Shown here in pieces: positions 34,874-44,986 of a stretch of 64,000 nucleotides of DNA (position 1 is its first letter; every line of letters begins with the position of its first letter). The notes beneath the pieces are model-generated. The model did not search any database. It worked only from the letters and a program-made list of their open reading frames with translations, and was not told where the DNA came from. The position numbers were made by a program, and so were the translations under genes. Source of the DNA: Zoroaster sp. YZ-2022 (lineage: Eukaryota; Echinodermata; Asteroidea; Forcipulatida; Zoroasteridae); contig CM055837.1 of NCBI GenBank assembly GCA_029582265.1, forward strand, positions 8,693,926 to 8,757,925, read 5' to 3'.

Positions 34874-35270
34874 GATAGGACCTCAGGTAGAGGTATTTGT
34901 ATTTATGTCAAACAATGCTATTGCTCACCTGACATTGAACTTATTACTGTGGGTCTACAACCACACTATCTCCCAAGAGAATTTCCACAAATATCCGTTA
35001 CTGTTGTGTATATATACATTTAAGAGCAGACGTAAATAACGCCTGTACTATTGTTCAAGCAATCCCCAAATGCTGTGAAATTCATGACAACGAATGTGAA
35101 CATTTCAACTAGAGGCCACCGCACTCTTGATAAATGTTATGGGAACGTACCCGATGCCCACAACCCATACAGCAGAGCACCACTCGGCAAATCAGATCAT
35201 ATGATGTACCTACTCCCTAAATAAGCAAAATAAGCCAGCCACTAGGAAAGTTAGGAGATGGAATCAAAAC
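34874..35270 (+). pseudogene. LINE endonuclease C-terminal fragment (element B)
   Basis: The plus strand reads GRGICIYVKQCYCSPDIELI, then PHYLPREFPQISVTVVYI and, in shifted frames, RGHRTLDKCYGNV and APLGKSDHMM. GRG...V, the R.LD..YGN block and the PLGKSDH (endonuclease SDH) motif are the closing parts of the LINE AP-endonuclease in CR1/Rex-like elements. It continues, after element 2, at 36318. Confidence 0.7.
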
Positions 35271-35557
35271 AATGGGCCGGATAAATAAAAAGTAGCAATT
35301 GCTTTTACTAGTCATTTTCTTAATTCTTCATTAATAAAAGTGAGCAATTACTTGCAAGTAATTGCTTACAGTAGTTAGCAAAAGCAAGTGCTATGATTTT
35401 TAAGCAATTACTAGAGAGATTAGCACTTGCTTGGAAGCATATAAATAAACCAGACCTTTTACTAATGACTTGTAGCACTTGCTAATATTTTTACAAGATA
35501 CTAAATGAGGAGCTTACGCATTTGCTAACACTTGCATGTTGCATTACTCCTGCCATC

Positions 35558-35695
35558 ATGGCCGATTTTATGCATGTAAGGGAACATGAAAAGGTGTACA
35601 ATGAAAGAATAAATCGTGATGAAGTCAATCATACCAGATACCGGAAATTATTTCGGTTCAATTTTGATAATTTTGCGTGGCTAGCAGCAGTCGAA
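35558..35695 (+). pseudogene. Harbinger-like transposase N-terminal fragment
   Basis: From the methionine at 35558 the plus strand reads MADFMHVREHEKVYNERINR then DEVNHTRYRKLFRFNFDNFAWLA split across the same block seen in element 1. The homology stops at about 35695, the deletion junction; beyond it the plus frame is antisense to the Myb-like gene. The catalytic domain is missing. Confidence 0.6.
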
Positions 35696-35696
35696 G

Positions 35697-36192
35697 TACT
35701 TGGTTTGAAACCAGCAGAAATGGCGCATGGCATCTTCGTAATAGTCGGGTTTTCATCCCCTTTGAAGATGTTGTACAGATCTTGTTCCCATGGAACCAAA
35801 ACAACCTTCCTATTTCCTGTTTGCATTCCATCTGTTTTCTTCTTCACTTGACTTTTCATGTTTGCTATCTTTTTCCAAATTTGCTTCTCATCCATAGCTT
35901 TACCTGTGTTGGTAGCAATTGACATTTGTGTTTTTTTAAGTGCATTTGCCTTCATGTCTTTTACCCCCAGCAACTGACTTTTCTCGATTAGAACAGGGTA
36001 CTCTTTGATTATACTAACGAACAGTTCGTTCAAAGATTGCTCACTATTTGTACCACTCCCCAATTCTTCGGCAGCATCCATGTTGCTAACACATGCCTCA
36101 TATACAACCACTAGGCTAATCGGAACTGACCTCCCATCATTGTTATACCCATAAGCAATTGCTAACCCACCCAAGCAACAGGTGCTAGTCAA
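35697..36192 (-). CDS. Harbinger-associated Myb/SANT-like protein, C-terminus replaced
   Basis: A 187-codon minus-strand frame (36192 to 35629) of which the part down to about 35697 is genuine. It contains LNELFVSIIKEYPVLIEKSQ, then KQIWKKIANMKSQVKKKTD, then GNRKVVLVPWEQDLYNIF and NPTITKMPCAISAGF. This resembles the Myb/SANT-like DNA-binding partner protein encoded beside the transposase in Harbinger/ISL2EU-type elements, which helps recruit the transposase to DNA ends. The last ~20 residues read antisense into the transposase fragment, so the C-terminus is an artefact of the internal deletion. There is no stop or frameshift in the retained part, which suggests a fairly recent copy. Confidence 0.6.
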
Positions 36193-36317
36193 AGAAGAAG
36201 GTTATTTATACATTTTTTAGCAATTGCTTAACCTTGAGCTTTTACTTGTTAAGCAATTGCTATTGCTTGAGCTTTTACTAGATAAGCAATTGCTAACTTT
36301 TATTTATCCGGCCCAAT

Positions 36318-36690
36318 ATGGAAACCCTTCATTGCTGATTATGTCAAGTTTTGTGGGACCTTTTTGTTCCAGAAAATATCTACCCTAATAATAAACCATG
36401 GTTGACAAGAGATCTACAGGAACTGTCATAAGAAAACATATGGCCCACATTAAATTAGAGTAACTGGTGTCGGCTCTGACATGACATATTTAAGTACCAG
36501 AGTTCCCATAGTTGCGTTTTATCACCCATTTTGTTCTTATTTACAAACGACTTCAACATACAAAATGACTTATGTGTTTTGTTTAAATATGCTGATGATA
36601 CAGTGTTTGACAGGACTAATTGCTGATAATCATGAATTCGATTATAGAAGTAATATTGATCTGACGAATAAAATTAATTGAATTGAATTT
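36318..36690 (+). pseudogene. LINE B continuation and RT YADD-box fragment
   Basis: Directly after element 2 the plus strand reads ENIYPNNKPWLTRDLQEL, the linker before the reverse transcriptase in CR1/Rex-like LINEs. From about 36540 it reads NDLCVLFKYADDTV and, after a one-base shift, TGLIADNHEFDYRSNID. KYADDT is the RT catalytic box. Most of the RT between the two stretches is deleted. It ends with TGAATTGAATT-type sequence. Confidence 0.7.
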
Positions 36691-36736
36691 ACAGTACATG
36701 TATAGGCCTGGGCGAATAGTGAAATTTACTACTCGA

Positions 36737-36862
36737 TTAACCCTAACCACCCCAAATCCTGCAAAATCCTCCAAGGGGCATTTTTGGGTAAAATTCAGCA
36801 CTGTTGGATTTTGGAGTATTCACGAAGGTTCCTAGCCAGAGTACCTAGGGAGTTGGGGTTAA
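36737..36862. repeat. TTAA-flanked CCCTAACCAC MITE
   Basis: TTAACCCTAACCACCCCAAA at the left, CTAGGGAGTTGGGGTTAA at the right. Same family as 30368-30499 and 26307-26395. It sits within a GGCCTGGGCGAATAGT...ATCGCTCGGC sequence that resembles, inverted, the end of 45830-45860. Confidence 0.65.
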
Positions 36863-36869
36863 TCGCTCG

Positions 36870-38315
36870 GCAACATTTCACCAAGTAAGCCTATTTGTAA
36901 GCTTCATACAATAGACAAATACATACATCGAGTTCTTGAATGCCTGTTGTGGTTTCCAAAGTTATTTCTTGCAAAATTGTACTCGAAATAATAGAACTTG
37001 TAAGTAAAAATCCAATGGTCGTCACGCTATATAAGTTTGTTATTGCTTTGGCAGCGTGGGAAACTTCCAGCACAATTAGTACATGCTAATTCACGCGCAT
37101 GGTTATGTTCATCTCATATCGACACAGGGAAGTCCACCTCAACGTAATAAAATTAACGCGATTCAGTTGTATTTAAGTCTTCATTAAGAGTAATGCCAGT
37201 ATGTTAACGGTCACCCGTATTATTTCAAATCAATCAGTCCTACAGACGAAACAAAAAATTCACCATTGTGTTACGGCCCAAAAATTCCGAAAACGCTCGA
37301 GGTCTAAAAATAACCCACGCACTGGAAAATTAGGGTAACAAAATAGTCAAACAGACATGCAAAAATACAAACATCAAATATGTTCAATCAAATTTAATAT
37401 TAAATAATTACAAAAATCCACTAACCAGTTGTGTTATAGCATAAGAATTGGATAGAAAACAAAATTAAGGTTTGATCTGGGGCGAGCAGCCCAGGCAAAA
37501 TTACTAATTAGGGTCGGAGACCCACTATTCAAATACCTCAAGTCACTCGTCCAAACAAAAAGTCGATGTTTATATGATGTTACCGTAGATGGTTGATCTC
37601 CTCAAAAGCACGCGAAATGTGGTGGGAAAAAAATTGTGGAAATGCAACAGGAACAGTTCTCGGTAGGCAGCGGTTGTTCCTCTCCCTCGTACCGTCGTCG
37701 CTTCACGCTATCAGTACAGACGAAAAAAGTTAGTCGACCCCTGCTCTGGTGAATTCACACAGTGCCCAAGCCACGAGCCACTGTGTGCGTAAAGTTCGAC
37801 GCCCCTCTGAAGCCTCAGCTTCGCCTCGTCGGCGAGCAAACTCCCAGAAGAAGACAACCACTGGCGCTGGTAAGTAACAGCTTACTGCATGGTTTCTGCG
37901 GCGACGAACTTTACTGGAGGTTTAACTAATTAATTCGTGCAGGAACGGCGTACAAAAAACTCAAAGTTCAGCAACTAAAACAGCATGCCGTTCCCCAACG
38001 TGGGCACACAGAGAAACTTCTCCGCCCACGCTCCTACTCTGCAGACCTCCGCCCCGAAACGCAGGAAGTAAAACAATGAGGGACGAGAATTTTGGCAATT
38101 CTCACTTATATAGCGAATCCTGAATTCTCGGCATTCTATTGACTCTGCGAATTCCAATGTCCAGTTGTTAGTAGTAACATCAAGTGTTGGTTTGGCGTAC
38201 AATGAAAATTCCATTAATCGATTATCGATATTTCGACAAAAGTGACTGCTCGCCCATACCTAATGGATGTGTGCTCACCCCAGTTAAGGGACGTATTCAA
38301 TATTGACTCCGCGTA
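36870..38315. other. No protein gene seen; possible GC-richer untranslated exon at 37660-37880
   Basis: Mostly featureless. From about 37660 to 37875 the sequence is richer in G+C and CpG than its surroundings and ends in GGCGCTG|GTAAGTAAC, a consensus-strength splice donor. This could be a first non-coding exon of a plus-strand gene, but no downstream acceptor or coding exon is recognised, so it stays a suggestion. Confidence 0.2.
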
Positions 38316-38319
38316 AATC

Positions 38320-38360
38320 CAGCGGACTGTCAGCGTTGCTAAGGGTCGGACAGTCCGCTG
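38320..38360. repeat. Perfect 12-bp hairpin with 17-nt loop
   Basis: CAGCGGACTGTC and GACAGTCCGCTG pair without mismatch. No known RNA family is recognised. Confidence 0.7.
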
Positions 38361-38583
38361 ACAGAACGGCCCGAGTGCACTCATGCCTAGCCGAGTTAAT
38401 GAGGCTGGCCCGGCTCAGGCCCTTTGTTAGTTAATGAATATTCAAGACTTCCGATGTCCAATTTATTCATCTGCGTACTCAGCCGACTCCGTTGATGCTT
38501 TTGTTGAGGTTTACTCGAGCGCACACGCAAAAAGTTCGATCAACTTCCGTTATTATTTTCGTCCATTCGACGGCCATTATGGA

Positions 38584-38820
38584 GTGTCGCGGCCGAGCGG
38601 TCTAGCGCCCCGAACTCAAGTTCTGGTGTTGCCAGCAGCAGGGTGTGGGTTCGAGCCCCGGTCGTGACACTTGTGTCCTTAAGCAAGGTACTTAACCATA
38701 ATTGCTTCGTCCTTCGGATGGGACGTAAAGCCGTAGGTCCCGTGTGTTGTGTAATGCACGTAAAAGAATGCGCCTTGAGCACCACTTAGTTGGTGGATAC
38801 GTGCGCTATATAAGTCCACA

Positions 38821-38863
<43 letters not shown>
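38584..38863 (+). repeat. tRNA-Leu(CAA)-derived SINE with ATT tail
   Basis: 38584-38670 folds like a leucine tRNA: near-paired ends GTGTCGCGGCC and GGTCGTGACAC, A box GGCCGAGCGGTCTAGCGCC, anticodon arm CCGAACTCAAGTTCTGG with CAA, a long variable arm, and B box GGGTTCGAGCCCC. It is followed by a tRNA-unrelated body (GTGTCCTTAAGCAAGGTACT, then TACGTGCGCTATATAAG), the usual layout of deuterostome SINEs, and an (ATT)n tail at 38822-38863. I call it a SINE, not a tRNA gene, because of that body. Confidence 0.85.
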
Positions 38864-39670
38864 GGCGAGACCGGCAGAGACCTTACGACCAGGCTCAAGG
38901 AACACAAGGCCCACGGCCGCAGAGGGGAATGTGACAAATCTGCGATCATCAAACACTCAACCGATTTGGACCATATCATTGACTGGCAGAATGCAAAGAT
39001 CATAGCCCCGGAAAAGCACTGGTACACCCGTCGTATCAGAGAGGCTATTGAGATTCATAAACATGACACTGTCCCCCAGGACATCGACTATTTCATCAGC
39101 AACATTTGGCATTCAATCCTACCATCCACCAACACCCACCCCACTGTCAGCGCTGATACGCCTCAGCGAATAAGGCAACTCACACACAGCAGGCGGAAAC
39201 ACACACAACAAGAACAATGCCACGGTGGCAGCCAATCACAACACATCACACAACAGTAGCACCAATCGGAACACTTCCCATTCTACACATAATCCCAGCA
39301 AATACTACTTAAGGGTTGCATCGGCAAACCTCTTCATTCTCCTGAAGAAGATTAGAGCAGGCTAATCGAAACGTGAGAATAACCGGTGAAAGTCCCTATG
39401 GTTCTCCTGAACCATATTAACCCATCGAAGTCCCCATGGTTCTCCTGAACCATATTTCTCACTTCGCGACAGTAGGAAAAAACGAGTTGCCCGAAATTGG
39501 TTCTCCCTTGAACCTTTCTCACTTAACGAAGGTTGAGATACGAGTTGTGCGATACGGTTCTTTTCAGAACCTGTATCTCAGCTTCACGTTAGTTGAGATA
39601 AACACATGGTGTTACCGCAAACCGAAACGATATCGATATTCCACCATGCAAAGCCTCAAAACTTATATTA
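38863..39670 (+). mobile_element. Penelope-like element, 5' truncated, GIY-YIG nuclease and 3' UTR
   Basis: Coding runs from about 38863 to the stop at 39259: IGETGRDLTTRLKEHKAHGR, then KSAIIKHSTDLDHIIDWQNA, then PEKHWYTRRIREAIEIHKH and a polar tail. These are the later GIY-YIG motifs (the Arg after the YIG, the helix with RREAIEI-type Glu) of the endonuclease at the C-terminus of Penelope-like proteins. The reverse transcriptase and the first Tyr of the motif are cut off by the truncation. The 3' UTR holds GAAGAAGATTAGAGCAGGCT then AATCGAAACGT, a tail signature also seen as GATCGAAACGTCGAG at about 1257. Three GGTTC...GAACC hairpins follow. (ATT)n lies on both sides. Confidence 0.8.
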
Positions 39671-39693
39671 TTATTATTATTATTATTATTATA
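39665..39693 (+). repeat. (ATT)n microsatellite at the 3' edge of the Penelope-like element
   Basis: About nine ATT units. It matches the (ATT)n at 38822-38863 on the other side of the element. Confidence 0.85.
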
Positions 39694-39699
39694 TCTTCA

Positions 39700-41050
39700 T
39701 AGTATCTTCGCCAAACTTGTTAACAAATCGACCCTATTTTTGGTGGTTTTTGTGGCTTCAAATGTCCTGGATGTTTTAAAATGCGACGTCCCGCCATGGC
39801 CCGCCACGTCTGATTTTTCAGCCAATCACTACGGCTGGAATTCACCAGGGGCATTTTCAAGTCCAATCTCCGATGCGCGATTGGCAACCGCTTGCCGAAA
39901 CCATAATAATGTTCCTTGCCCGCTATCTGCATTTTTCCCCAGATTGCGTCCGTGTTTGTTCCTAGATTACGCGCCGGCCATTACTTAGTTAGCACTACTT
40001 ACATTTATGATGCTAAACGGTTATAAAGAACTTATGCTGTGCTGTCCTCGTAGAACTGTTTATTCCTGTATTCATTTTAAACTGTTTTCTACAAAGTTCT
40101 GTCTACAGATACATGTATCTTCAGCGTTATTATCACATTATTTTCCTCAACAATTTTGGCGGTTTCCAGCAAGAATCCTTTTGATGGTTTATGAACTCGG
40201 CATAAATTAACAGTAGAGCTGTCAATCATTCTCGTTGGAATGAATGTATTTATTCTCCAGGCATATCGAAGGTTTTATTAAACATGCTGGCCAAGTGATT
40301 TATTCTTCTTCATACAAAATACAAAGCATTAGAATATGTATTACATTTAATACCCTCCGGTGAGATAGCGTGCCACTCGCAGGTAACTGCATAAGTTATT
40401 ATTTCATTGTTTTCCCAGAAAAAAAAAAAGCCACAGATGCCTGGGGTCATTGATATCCTAAAGTGGACCATTCCACATATCTTAGAAGGGTGTCAGTTCC
40501 CAGAGCTGGGAAGTTTTTTTTTTCTGGGCTGGAAAACAAATTGCTGCCATATGTTTGTGCACAAAATCAACCATTCATTGTGTAAACATAAAGACCTACC
40601 CAGATCTAACCTTTAGATATGTGGAACCATCTGTTCAGCATCTGGCTGTGTTGTTTGATGTCTTGGACAGCCAGTGCCAGGCATAATCCCCCCAGACAGA
40701 GTGTCTGGGTTGTGTTACAAGATGGAGAGATAAAGTATACGGCTGTTTACTGTTTGCAAGGTTATACAGGAGAGAGATACCAGTGATGTAGTGCCTTGAT
40801 GCTGAGCCTTGGCCTTAGCCTTAAGGGCAAAAGCCTTGGCCTTGAGGGTCAAAGCCTTGCAACTTTAGGGCCTTGCTCTTCAAGGCCCATCGATTTTTGA
40901 ATTTTTCAGGTAAATTTGTTTGAAATTTTGCTTTTCTACAAACATACAACTTAAGGTCAACCGTCTGCAAAGTCTGCAGTATCTAATTTAATCATGTTTT
41001 ACCATGGAGGAGGAAAACGCCCTAGATTTGTGTTGTACTTTCACTTTTTT
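39700..41050. other. No gene seen
   Basis: Unique sequence. A small cluster of GCCTTGGCCTTA-type words lies at 40790-40880 (about seven imperfect copies of GCCTTG). Confidence 0.5.
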
Positions 41051-41058
41051 CCTATTAA

Positions 41059-41558
41059 NNNNNNNNNNNNNNNNNNNNNNNNNNNNNNNNNNNNNNNNNN
41101 NNNNNNNNNNNNNNNNNNNNNNNNNNNNNNNNNNNNNNNNNNNNNNNNNNNNNNNNNNNNNNNNNNNNNNNNNNNNNNNNNNNNNNNNNNNNNNNNNNNN
41201 NNNNNNNNNNNNNNNNNNNNNNNNNNNNNNNNNNNNNNNNNNNNNNNNNNNNNNNNNNNNNNNNNNNNNNNNNNNNNNNNNNNNNNNNNNNNNNNNNNNN
41301 NNNNNNNNNNNNNNNNNNNNNNNNNNNNNNNNNNNNNNNNNNNNNNNNNNNNNNNNNNNNNNNNNNNNNNNNNNNNNNNNNNNNNNNNNNNNNNNNNNNN
41401 NNNNNNNNNNNNNNNNNNNNNNNNNNNNNNNNNNNNNNNNNNNNNNNNNNNNNNNNNNNNNNNNNNNNNNNNNNNNNNNNNNNNNNNNNNNNNNNNNNNN
41501 NNNNNNNNNNNNNNNNNNNNNNNNNNNNNNNNNNNNNNNNNNNNNNNNNNNNNNNNNN
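41059..41558. other. Assembly gap (500 N)
   Basis: Exactly 500 undetermined bases; true length unknown. Open frames spanning it are artefacts. Confidence 0.99.
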
Positions 41559-41825
41559 AACAAATTTCAACTGACCGTTGTGAAAGCGAGTGGACGCTAG
41601 CACCAAAAACCGCAAAGTGACGCACTTTTCTTTTCATAAACTTTTATACACTGCATTCCTGTCAATAGAGGGCGCCAACCCCAAAAACAACTCAAGCATT
41701 TTCAGGTGGTGATTTAAGTCGCCGTGGTCGTCAAGGGCATGCCGATTCCCGGCACCTTTTAGAGCCCACGGGAAGGAAGCGTATCACAACAAAGGCTCTT
41801 TTTAGAGCCCGTGGGATCGAAAGGG

Positions 41826-42120
41826 TTAAGGGAAGGTACAACATTGGTTACATACCGGATAACAAAATTAACAGATTTATCATCTCCAAAAGCTAACTTC
41901 ATGTTAAGTTGGTAAAGGTACTAACCATCCTAAATATATTTTTGAAGTGGTCTCATTTCAGGAAAAAAATGCAAATATTTGCACATTTACAAAAAAGTTG
42001 GCAGTGGCCATGCCTTTTCACACGACCTCTGTTATTACCCCAACAGTTTGATGCAAATAGAGTTAGCATACTCATGGAAGCAATTCTGCCATCATTATCA
42101 ATGCTGTACCTTCCCTTTAA
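41826..42120. repeat. piggyBac-type MITE, copy A (TTAA flanks)
   Basis: TTAAGGGAAGGTACAACATT at the left and CTGTACCTTCCCTTTAA at the right. TTAA at both edges (41826-41829 and 42117-42120) fits piggyBac-type target duplication. It is non-coding. A degenerate relative lies at 47530-47700. Confidence 0.75.
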
Positions 42121-42581
42121 TCAACATTACTAATTCTGGCAAAACCCTAAACTTGGACCCAACTTTTCGGAGCGACCTCCCAAATTTATCGTGAAAATTA
42201 ACAATGTTCCCAACAACGTTTCTATTTCCATCTCAAACTGGTCCCTGGGGTCAGTTTTTGACCTTTACATGGCTGTTACGCATTATGGTAAATGCCGAGA
42301 AGTTTCGGGTTTGGCAGAGCGGATCACAAATACCAATCTGTACTTTTACAAACTGGGAAAATCGTGAACATATTCATCCTCAAAGTAGATTTACAATGAT
42401 ATTGTGAACTGTATTGCATTACAAAAATGACAATGTCTGTGTCACAAACGTGCGCGTGATACAGCCATGTACCTGTACACACATGCATAGACTCCTTTGC
42501 AAATATACATGCACGTTGCATCTGCAATCAATGTTCACATTTTTGTGTAGCTTATAGTCAGACAATCTTGGTAGTTGTGTT

Positions 42582-42799
42582 GGGGTCATGCCTATGTTCC
42601 CTCAGCCCTATGTTCCCTCAGCCCTATGTTCCCTCAATGCCTAACATTTTTTTTAAATCCAAATTAGGCCCTATGTTCCCTCATCGAGTGTTAAGACTGG
42701 ATGAGGGAACATAGGGCTGAGGGAACATAGGGTCTATTTAGGGCTGAGGGAACATAGGGCTGAGGGAACATAAGGCTGAGGGAACTTGAGTACGGTCCC
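42582..42799. mobile_element. 218-bp foldback MITE inserted in copy A
   Basis: GTTGTGTT flanks both sides (42574-42581 and 42800-42807), an 8-bp target duplication; copy B has a single GTTGTGTT at the same point. Ends GGGGTCATGCCTATGTTCCC and the inverse of GGAACTTGAGTACGGTCCC are related. Inside are direct repeats of CCCTATGTTCCCTCAG at the left and the inverse CTGAGGGAACATAGGG at the right, so the whole folds back. Confidence 0.9.
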
Positions 42800-43257
42800 G
42801 TTGTGTTATTAAAATAACAATTGTTTTTTTGTTTTTTCCTCGTCTTAACCATTGTTAAGTGTTGATTGTAATATTGATAGAATTTGGTAGTATTTTGATC
42901 AATAGCTAAAGCACATGTGATACGCAAATCAGTTTGTGCTTGTGTATACATGTGTCAAATACATGTCCATATGCACAAGTCCAGATAAGTGAACATCCAT
43001 GTGGCACCATATGTTCATGCATTCAATGTACATTGTACAATTGTTGTCTGCAGTGACATAAGTTCATGAGTTTTGTACATCAAAAGGGACAAATGATACC
43101 CAAGGTATACAAAACCCCAATGAATCAACCTCACAGCAGTTAAACCATGATATTAGATTGTAAGAAAGACAAACTGTACATACAATAGTCATTCACTGCT
43201 CTTAGATATGAGAGCAATCAAGATAGAGAACCACCAAGCCTGCAGGATTGGTCCATG

Positions 43258-43461
43258 CAGGGGTCAATTTCCTAGAGCTGCTTAGCAGATCAAATTGCTT
43301 ACCAGACAAATTTGCTTAGCAGATTTCAATTTCTTTGGTTACCAGCCAAACGTTCATTAAAAAAATGTATGCATTTTGGCTGGTAGTCTGTTTTATACTG
43401 CTTAGCAACATTATTTGCTTAGCAACATTCTCTGCTTAGCAACTCTATGAAATTGCCCCTG
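43258..43461. repeat. hAT-type MITE of the GCTTAGCA family, copy A
   Basis: Left end CAGGGGTCAATTTCCTAGAG, right end inverse of CTCTATGAAATTGCCCCTG, with GCTTAGCA words repeated inside. CAGGGG ends are usual for hAT MITEs; the flanks no longer show a clear 8-bp duplication. Confidence 0.7.
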
Positions 43462-43919
43462 AACAGTGATGTATACACTGCATGCTTGTATACACTATGT
43501 TGTTGCACCAATTTCCCAGGCTTACAAAAGGATACATCAGTTGTGTGGTAAGCTATGTTACCAACTCGCGACCAATGAAAGTTCACTATCTAACACCATG
43601 GCATCACCATCACCATCCACCTTGTAGAATGCACCCAGTCAAAAGATGTTGCCAAGAGTTGTAGTACAGCATGTACAACCATGACAACGCAGATGATGAA
43701 ATCAAGTTATACGGCATATCAATCAGAATAAGATTAAGAACTTCTTTTCCCTTAAAACGAAGTACAACTTTATTTTTTGTAAACTGGCTCTGAAGTGTAA
43801 AGAAAATAAAAATCCTTGAGATTGAAGTAAAGTTTATAAGTTCCCTTACTGAGCTTTTTTTTTTTTTACATCAAATTTTATGAATACTTTGCATTCACGC
43901 CAAACAAATAATGCAAATA

Positions 43920-44625
43920 TGTCCATGCTTTGTGAATACAGATGGCTGGATCCCAGAGGCATCATGTACATATCATATGCGGGGTTTTACCTGTACCAGA
44001 CTATGTATGTTTTTTGACAATATCTCAACCTTGTACTCATGGTTTATTGCATTTGTGATTCGGTATTATATGAGGTCGATTATTATAAAAACGAGGTTGA
44101 AATAACCTGCTTAAATTTCAACATTTTGAGCTGAAGATGGGGGAGGGGGACCATTCCCTATTCAGACAAGTTTTCATGTTCAGAACTGTCTACTTTAGCC
44201 TATTATTATATCAACATTTTTAAAACAGCTAAAATATTGTTTATTTTTTTTATCCAAGCTAAATTTTTCGGTACGGATCCCCCTCCTCACTTTGGATCTT
44301 AATATTTAATTTTAAATTTTTCAACTGTGGAAAATAATTTGATCGTCAGTTAGACCTAAAGTATTTTTTTCAAGTTTTCTCATTCCTAATAGTATTCCAG
44401 TAGTGTAATATCAGTGGTAAAATTAATCAAGATGTGCAACCATAAAAAATTGTAATTTAAACGAAAGTATTTTTTTTAAATGAAACAAACAAAACATTAA
44501 TTCCTGTATGGGATAATTTTGCCCTTCAGTTCTGATCCCATGAAACAATATAAAGTTTCCCTAAATGTACAGTCATTACTATTCCCCAAATTTCACCTTT
44601 TAAACTTTGTTCCACCATTTCAGCT
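43920..44625. other. No gene seen
   Basis: AT-rich unique sequence. Confidence 0.5.
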
Positions 44626-44630
44626 TGATA

Positions 44631-44986
44631 CGGAGCCCCTAAAGGGACATGATAAAAAAAATCGAGAGTGAAAAAAAAAATTTCGAGAGTGAAAAAACAA
44701 TTTTCGAGAGCGAAAAAAAACTTTTCGAGAGGGAAAAAAAAAATTTCGAGAGCGAAAAAATAATATTATCTCATGCGAACGAGATAACCGGCTGTGGGTC
44801 AAGTTGGTGTGACGGAATCTATCATCTAGCACACGTAAGTTGTGAGTCAGAGTCGTTCAATCAGTGAATTTGGTTTTTTTTCCCCTCTCCAATTTTTTTT
44901 TCCCTCTCGAAATTTTTTTTTTTCACTCTCGAAATTTTTTTTTTTCACTCTCGATTTTTTTTTATCATGTCCCTTTAGGGGCTCCG
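44631..44986. mobile_element. 356-bp foldback element with long T/A-rich inverted repeats
   Basis: Ends CGGAGCCCCTAAAGGGACAT and inverse, flanked by TA on both sides (44629-44630, 44987-44988). Each arm contains about four to five tandem copies of a 20-bp unit of the form TTTCGAGAGTGAAAAAAAAA, in opposite orientation in the two arms. The unique middle is about 100 bp. The Lys/Glu-rich and Phe/Ser-rich open frames through the arms are by-products. Confidence 0.85.

Larger units (their letters stand above)
35274..36314. mobile_element. PIF/Harbinger-like element 2, 1041 bp, nested in LINE B
   Basis: Terminal repeats are GGGCCGGATAAATAAAAAGT at the left and the inverse at the right, extending with GCAATTGCTT. 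AAT flanks both sides (35271-35273 and 36315-36317), a 3-bp target duplication. The LINE reading frame of element B resumes across the insertion. The element holds the start of a transposase gene on the plus strand and a Myb/SANT-like gene on the minus strand, converging, with the middle deleted. Confidence 0.85.
41826..43919 (+). repeat. 2-kb dispersed duplication, copy A
   Basis: Nearly identical, same orientation, to 51952-53795. It begins exactly at the TTAA of a MITE and ends after CCAAACAAATAATGCAAATA. Differences are few point changes, a 218-bp insertion (42582-42799), an extra ~35 bp in the GCTTAGCA MITE, and small indels. A 67-codon frame (42204-42407) is identical in copy B, but that only reflects the recency of the duplication. 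No gene is recognised. Confidence 0.95.

Noticed and set aside
38584..38670. Functional tRNA-Leu gene
   Set aside because: Acceptor pairing is imperfect and the tRNA-like part is fused to a SINE body with an ATT tail.
40988..41637. Five ~190-208-codon open frames on both strands
   Set aside because: They run through the 500-N gap and are artefacts.
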